DNA from: Halobellus rarus
GTDB taxonomy: Archaea > Halobacteriota > Halobacteria > Halobacteriales > Haloferacaceae
Length of the DNA: 64,000 nt
Direction of reading: 5' to 3'
Assembly: GCF_024494595.1 (NCBI RefSeq)
Contig: NZ_JANHDI010000004.1
Span: forward strand, 281,662-345,661
Position numbers and translations under genes: made by a program. Position 1 is the stretch's first letter, and each line of letters opens with the position of its first letter. The notes under the pieces are model-generated. The model ran no database searches. It worked only from the letters and a program-made list of their open reading frames with translations, and had not been told where the DNA came from. Below, piece after piece: positions 60,474-64,000 of the stretch.

Positions 60474-61078
60474 CAGTAGAGGACACTACCGACGAGACCA
60501 CAGAGCATAGCGAGGACGAAACGGGCGAGCGCGACGACGGCGAACCGAAAGGACGCCCGGACGGCGGCGAACGCGCTGCCGAGAACGACGACGACGCGGA
60601 ACTCACCCACGTCGACGAGACGGGGGACGTCCAGATGGTCGACGTCGGGTCGAAACCCGACTCGAAGCGGCGCGCGGTGGCGCGCGGTGAGATCCATCTC
60701 TCGGCGTCGACGATCGGCGCGATCCGCGACGACGCGGTCGAGAAGGGCGACGTGCTCGCGACCGCCCGGATCGGTGCGGTACAGGCCGTCAAACACACCT
60801 GGGAGACTATCCCGATGTGTCACCAGATCCCGATCACGAACGTCGACACCGACTTCGACGTCCGCGAGGACCGCGTGGCTCTCACGGTTACTGTCGAGAC
60901 GACCGGCAAGACCGGGTGCGAGATGGAGGCCCTAGAGGGCGTCACGACGGGACTGAACGTCGTCTGGGACATGGTGAAGGCGGCCGAGAAGGACGAGTCC
61001 GGACAGTATCCGGGAACGCGGATCGACGGCGTCGAGGTCCTCACGAAAGAGAAGCGGCGGGTCGAGGAGTCGGACTGA
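60470..61078 (+). CDS. moaC: Cyclic pyranopterin monophosphate synthase MoaC
   Basis: Second step of molybdenum cofactor synthesis. The 202-residue protein has a 40-residue acidic leader and then the complete MoaC domain: LTHVDETGDVQMVDVG, ARGEIHLSA, AVQAVKHTWETIPMCHQIPI and TGCEMEALEGVTTGLNVVWD, with catalytic Asp and Lys at the expected places. The ATGA overlap with the preceding gene indicates one operon. Confidence 0.96.
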   Translation: MTVEDTTDETTEHSEDETGERDDGEPKGRPDGGERAAENDDDAELTHVDETGDVQMVDVGSKPDSKRRAVARGEIHLSASTIGAIRDDAVEKGDVLATARIGAVQAVKHTWETIPMCHQIPITNVDTDFDVREDRVALTVTVETTGKTGCEMEALEGVTTGLNVVWDMVKAAEKDESGQYPGTRIDGVEVLTKEKRRVEESD

Positions 61079-61112
61079 CGCGAAGGGAAGCGGCGGGTGC
61101 GTATCGACCGCG

Positions 61113-62465
61113 CTACGGGCTGTCGACGCTCGCCTCGGAGACGTCTCCCGCTTCGGCGGACCCCGGCGGCGCGCGCACCTCCGCGGCCTTCGCCCGCGCC
61201 TTCTCGACGATGGCCGGCCGGGCGGTGAACTCGACGAGAACCTCCTCGCCGGTGTACTCCTCGCGCTCGACGTTGCCGTGGTCGTAGAGCCACGAGACCA
61301 GACTCATCGCGTCGTCGGAGAGGGGCAAGAGGAGGCGCTCCTCGCGCCAGTCGGGCAGTTCGTCCTCGATCCGGGCGGTGAGTTCCTCGACGTTCTCGCC
61401 GGTGAGCCCCGAGACGGCGACCGGGTTCGGCGCGAGGGCGTCGAGCGCCGCGCGCTTCTCCGCCAGTTCGTCGTCGTCGACGCGGTCGATCTTGTTGAGG
61501 ACGGTAACGATCGGCGCCTCGTTGCGCTCGTAAAGCGTGTCGTGAGAGGTGACGAGTTTCTCGCGCATCTCCTCGACGGACTCGGAGGCGTCGACGACGA
61601 GCAACACGAGGTCCGCGCGGTAGACCGAATCCAGCGTCGACTCGAAGGACTCGACGAGCCAGTGGGGGAGATCGGAGATGAATCCGACCGTGTCCGTCAG
61701 GAGGACGTCTCTCGTCCCGGTGTCCGCGCGACGAGTGGTCGTCCCGAGCGTCGTGAACAGCCGATCCTCCGACTCGGCGGTGGGGTCGAGATCCGGGTGG
61801 AGGTCCTCGTTCTCGGAGACGTCGAGGTCGTCGGCGAGCTGTCGCATCAGCGTCGACTTGCCGGCGTTCGTGTAGCCCGCGAGCGCGACGAGGTCGAAGC
61901 CCGACTCCCGGCGCTGCTCGCGGCGCGTCTCCTCCTTGTCGGCGATAGCGTCGAGCTCCTGCTTGATGCGGGAGATCTGGGCTTTGATGTCGCGTTCGCG
62001 GCTCTCGTCGTACTCGCCGAGACCCATAAAACCGGGACGCTCGTCGCGCTTCGCCAGCGACGCCTTCGCTTCGGCGCGCGGGAGTTCGTAGCGCAACTCC
62101 GCGAGTTCGACCTGCAACTGCGCCTTTCGGGTGTTCGCGCGCTGACCGAAGATCTCGAGGATGAGCGTGAAGCGGTCGATCACCTCGACGCCTTCGGGCA
62201 ACTTCCCGCCGATGTTGTACGTCTGGTAAGGGCCCAGACGGTTGTCGACGACGACCGCCTCGGCGTCGGTGTCTCTCACCAACGCCGCGAGTTCCTCGAC
62301 TTTGCCCTCGCCGAAGTGGTAGGCGGCGTCCTCCTCGCGGGACTGCGAGAGCCGGCCGACCACGTCGTAGCCGGCAGCGCTCGCTAGGTCCCCGATTTCG
62401 CTCAGGTCGGCGTCTTCGCCGCCGTCGACCCGCTTGGCGATGACGACCGGGCTCGTTCCGCTCAT
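61113..62465 (-). CDS. hflX: GTPase HflX
   Basis: A 450-residue ribosome-associated GTPase. The N-terminal HflX domain (AVVVDNRLGPYQTYNIGGKL, EIFGQRANTRKAQLQVELAE) is followed by the G domain: G1 GYTNAGKSTL, G3 DTVGFISDLP and G4 NKID. HflX splits stalled ribosomes under stress. The start MSGTSPVV at 62465 excludes five upstream residues. It converges with moaC. Confidence 0.94.
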   Translation of the reverse strand: MSGTSPVVIAKRVDGGEDADLSEIGDLASAAGYDVVGRLSQSREEDAAYHFGEGKVEELAALVRDTDAEAVVVDNRLGPYQTYNIGGKLPEGVEVIDRFTLILEIFGQRANTRKAQLQVELAELRYELPRAEAKASLAKRDERPGFMGLGEYDESRERDIKAQISRIKQELDAIADKEETRREQRRESGFDLVALAGYTNAGKSTLMRQLADDLDVSENEDLHPDLDPTAESEDRLFTTLGTTTRRADTGTRDVLLTDTVGFISDLPHWLVESFESTLDSVYRADLVLLVVDASESVEEMREKLVTSHDTLYERNEAPIVTVLNKIDRVDDDELAEKRAALDALAPNPVAVSGLTGENVEELTARIEDELPDWREERLLLPLSDDAMSLVSWLYDHGNVEREEYTGEEVLVEFTARPAIVEKARAKAAEVRAPPGSAEAGDVSEASVDSP

Positions 62466-62713
62466 ACGTCCACCGCGCACGCGGCGGCCTCGAAGTGGTT
62501 CACCTGCACTGTCTCTTCGATACTACGCGACCGAACCACTTGAACGCTACCCGCGGTGACGAGCGCGGTCCGTTCTGGGGGAGTCCGGACGCGCGGCCGG
62601 GGCGTGTTACGTATTTACTCAGGAATCACCCTTATTTCTGCATTCTAAAACTATTTATCACTTGTATTTTATAGATGAGTTTAAACATCTCCGGCTCCGA
62701 GAAAATATACTCT

Positions 62714-63778
62714 ATGATACGTCGTATCCGTTCTCAGTTTCTCCCGCCCGACGCGGCGCTGTTCGTCGCGCTCGCGACGGTCTGGGGACTGTCGTTCGTC
62801 GCCATCGAAGCCGGACTCGCCCACGTTCCACCGCTCTTCTTCGCCGCGGTTCGGTACGCGCTCGCCGGTGCACTCGTCCTCGCGTACGCCGCGATCACGA
62901 CCGATCGAGTGCGTCCCCGGGGCCGCACGGAGTGGTTGAACGTCGCCGTCGTCGGCGGGTTCCTCGTCGGCGCGTACCACGCGCTGCTGTACCTTGGTCA
63001 ACTCTCCGTTCCCGGTCCCGTCGCCGCGGTCGTCGTGAGCCTCTCGCCGGTGTTGACCGCGGTCTTCGCGGCCGTACTCCTCGACGACTCTCTCGACGCG
63101 GTCGCAGTCGGCGGCTTCCTGCTCGGCCTCGTCGGGGTCGCGGTCGTCGCCGACTTCGACCTCGGAGGCCTCCTCGACGCCGACCTCCTCGGAATCGGAC
63201 TCCTGCTCGTCGCGGCCGCGGCTTTCGCCCTCGGTTCGGTGCTCTCGACGCCGCTGCGGACGACTCTCGCGGACGTGTCGATGCAGGCGTGGGCGATGCT
63301 CGTCGGCGCAGCGGCGCTTTTCGCGGGATCGATCGCACGCGGCGAGCCCGTCGCCACCGTCGAGTGGACGACGACCGCGCTCGCCGCGCTGGCGTACCTG
63401 ACGCTCTTCTCGGGCGTGCTCGGCTTCCTGATCTACTTCGCGCTGCACGAGCGCGTCGGCCCCGCCGAGAGCAACCTGGTGAGCTACTTCCAGCCGATCG
63501 TCGCCGCGCTGGCCGGCTGGGCCCTCCTCGGGCAGACCGTCACGGAGACCACCGTCCTCGGCTTCCTGGGCATCTTCGCCGGCTTCCTGCTCGTGAAGCA
63601 CGAGGTCGTCCACGAGCGTCTGGGCGTGGGCGGTGTCCGCTTCGCGCCGCGGAATCTGATGCTGGCCTTCAGCTGTCGGGTCATCGAACGCGGTCGCGGG
63701 CTCACCTTCGAGCGGAACGTCGCCTCCGAGGACCTCTACGGGTCGACGACCAGTGGATTCGGCCACGATGCCGACTGA
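62714..63778 (+). CDS. DMT-family (EamA) transporter with C-terminal tail
   Basis: A 354-residue permease with ten helices in two EamA repeats (LFVALATVWGLSFVAIEAGL in the first half, ALGSVLSTPLRTTLADVSMQ in the second). A typical EamA protein would end near VKHEVVHERLG; here about 50 further residues follow (VGGVRFAPRNLMLAFSCRV onward), lacking membrane character. The ATG at 62714 is preferred, with 62675 (13 codons upstream) as an alternative. Substrate unknown. The adjacent transposase end suggests a disturbed 3' region. Confidence 0.8.
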   Translation: MIRRIRSQFLPPDAALFVALATVWGLSFVAIEAGLAHVPPLFFAAVRYALAGALVLAYAAITTDRVRPRGRTEWLNVAVVGGFLVGAYHALLYLGQLSVPGPVAAVVVSLSPVLTAVFAAVLLDDSLDAVAVGGFLLGLVGVAVVADFDLGGLLDADLLGIGLLLVAAAAFALGSVLSTPLRTTLADVSMQAWAMLVGAAALFAGSIARGEPVATVEWTTTALAALAYLTLFSGVLGFLIYFALHERVGPAESNLVSYFQPIVAALAGWALLGQTVTETTVLGFLGIFAGFLLVKHEVVHERLGVGGVRFAPRNLMLAFSCRVIERGRGLTFERNVASEDLYGSTTSGFGHDAD

Positions 63779-63893
63779 TTAGGCCGTACAGAAGGTTTCA
63801 CGAGCCGTTTCTTTCAGCGCTACTTCGGAGGAATCAGCCACCAGATCGTGCGTGCACACCCACCTTTTGCGCTCTGTCTCTTACCCATAAGTC
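63779..63893. other. Gap between the transporter and the transposase end
   Basis: 115 bp without a reading frame. It probably includes the non-coding end and terminal inverted repeat of the insertion sequence, but with only one end in the window I cannot define the repeat. Confidence 0.4.
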
Positions 63894-64000
63894 TCAGGAG
63901 TGCAGTTCGTATCCCTCCGCCCAGGTCTGAAGTTTCTTGAGGCCTTTCCACATCGTCTCCCAACCGGGCGGTGGATCGGAATTTCGGTCAAGGTAGCCGC
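63894..64000 (-). CDS. IS4-type transposase, C-terminus only (continues past window)
   Basis: The minus strand encodes 34 residues and a stop: GYLDRNSDPPPGWETMWKGL then KKLQTWAEGYELHS. This matches the conserved C-terminal pattern of IS4-family transposases (G-x-L-x-R-x-x-D, PPGW, LW-x-G-x-x-x-L, EGY). The catalytic DDE region lies outside the window, so intactness cannot be judged. Confidence 0.65.
   Translation of the reverse strand, partial: GYLDRNSDPPPGWETMWKGLKKLQTWAEGYELHS
63894..64000 (-). mobile_element. Edge of an insertion sequence (IS4 family)
   Basis: Inferred from the transposase C-terminus. The stop at 63896-63894 implies that the left IS end lies a short way into 63779-63893. 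Confidence 0.55.

Noticed and set aside
62675..62713. Upstream start of the DMT transporter (ATG 62675)
   Set aside because: It lies close to where the TATA at about 62652-62659 would place the transcription start, and adds 13 residues not typical of EamA proteins; kept as an alternative only.

Overview
The window is chromosomal DNA of a halophilic archaeon (class Halobacteria). GC content is high and most predicted proteins are strongly acidic. The machinery is archaeal: TFE, SRP19, 7S SRP RNA, Gar1, aTrm56, archaeal FAD synthase and a complete archaellum motor. Many genes have a TATA-like element 26-30 nt before the start codon and no Shine-Dalgarno, which is typical of haloarchaeal leaderless transcripts. 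I cannot name the genus.

Layout. 1-8 kb: lysine biosynthesis dapA-dapB (dapB cut by the left edge), a NYN-domain nuclease-like protein, a PUA protein facing a presenilin-type intramembrane protease, a D-2-hydroxyacid dehydrogenase, the SRP19-Gar1 pair and an M24 peptidase. 8-18 kb: tyrA coupled to an Rsm22-like methyltransferase, surE, another methyltransferase, a HEAT-repeat protein, a secreted phospholipase-D-like protein and an S1/DHH phosphoesterase. 18-26 kb: JAMM protease with FAD synthase, cytochrome oxidase subunit II with a fused COX15/CtaB heme synthase, a SelW-like Rdx protein, an aldo/keto reductase, and a DUF35/thiolase pair. 25.97-26.28 kb is the 7S SRP RNA. 26-38.9 kb: MFS transporter, DUF2797, aTrm56, TFE-DUF2110, a lipoprotein, a MoCF-domain protein, a NAD-kinase-like protein, an AbrB-PhoU regulator, a LEA14-like protein, a RIO-like kinase and a UspA protein.

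39-55.4 kb is the most coherent block and holds motility and chemotaxis. On the minus strand lie a hypothetical protein, cheY, a tandem cheC, cheD, an Arg-rich FlaD/E protein and an actin-like protein. On the plus strand lie a winged-helix regulator, two archaellins, then arlCE-F-G-H-I-J and cheF. A RAD55/KaiC-type ATPase sits on the minus strand between the archaellins and arlCE. CheF is known to link phospho-CheY, CheC and CheD to the motor, so the block holds the filament, the motor and the taxis adaptor; CheA, CheW, CheB, CheR and receptors are not here. The intergenic regions contain palindromes and inverted repeats that are good operator candidates.

55.4-64 kb: small zinc and DUF proteins, an XPD/DinG-type FeS helicase, an ArsR-like regulator, the fused NAD(P)HX repair enzyme, moaC, hflX, a DMT transporter with an unusual C-terminal tail, and at the right edge the C-terminus of an IS4-type transposase.

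The best leads are: the regulatory repeats and the paired, oppositely charged FlaD/ArlCE linkers in the motility block; the actin homologue with both catalytic Asp positions changed; the thiolase lacking its nucleophilic Cys, beside a DUF35 protein lacking its zinc ribbon; the TFE with a decayed zinc ribbon; and two very small leaderless genes. I found no CRISPR array, tRNA, rRNA or prophage.
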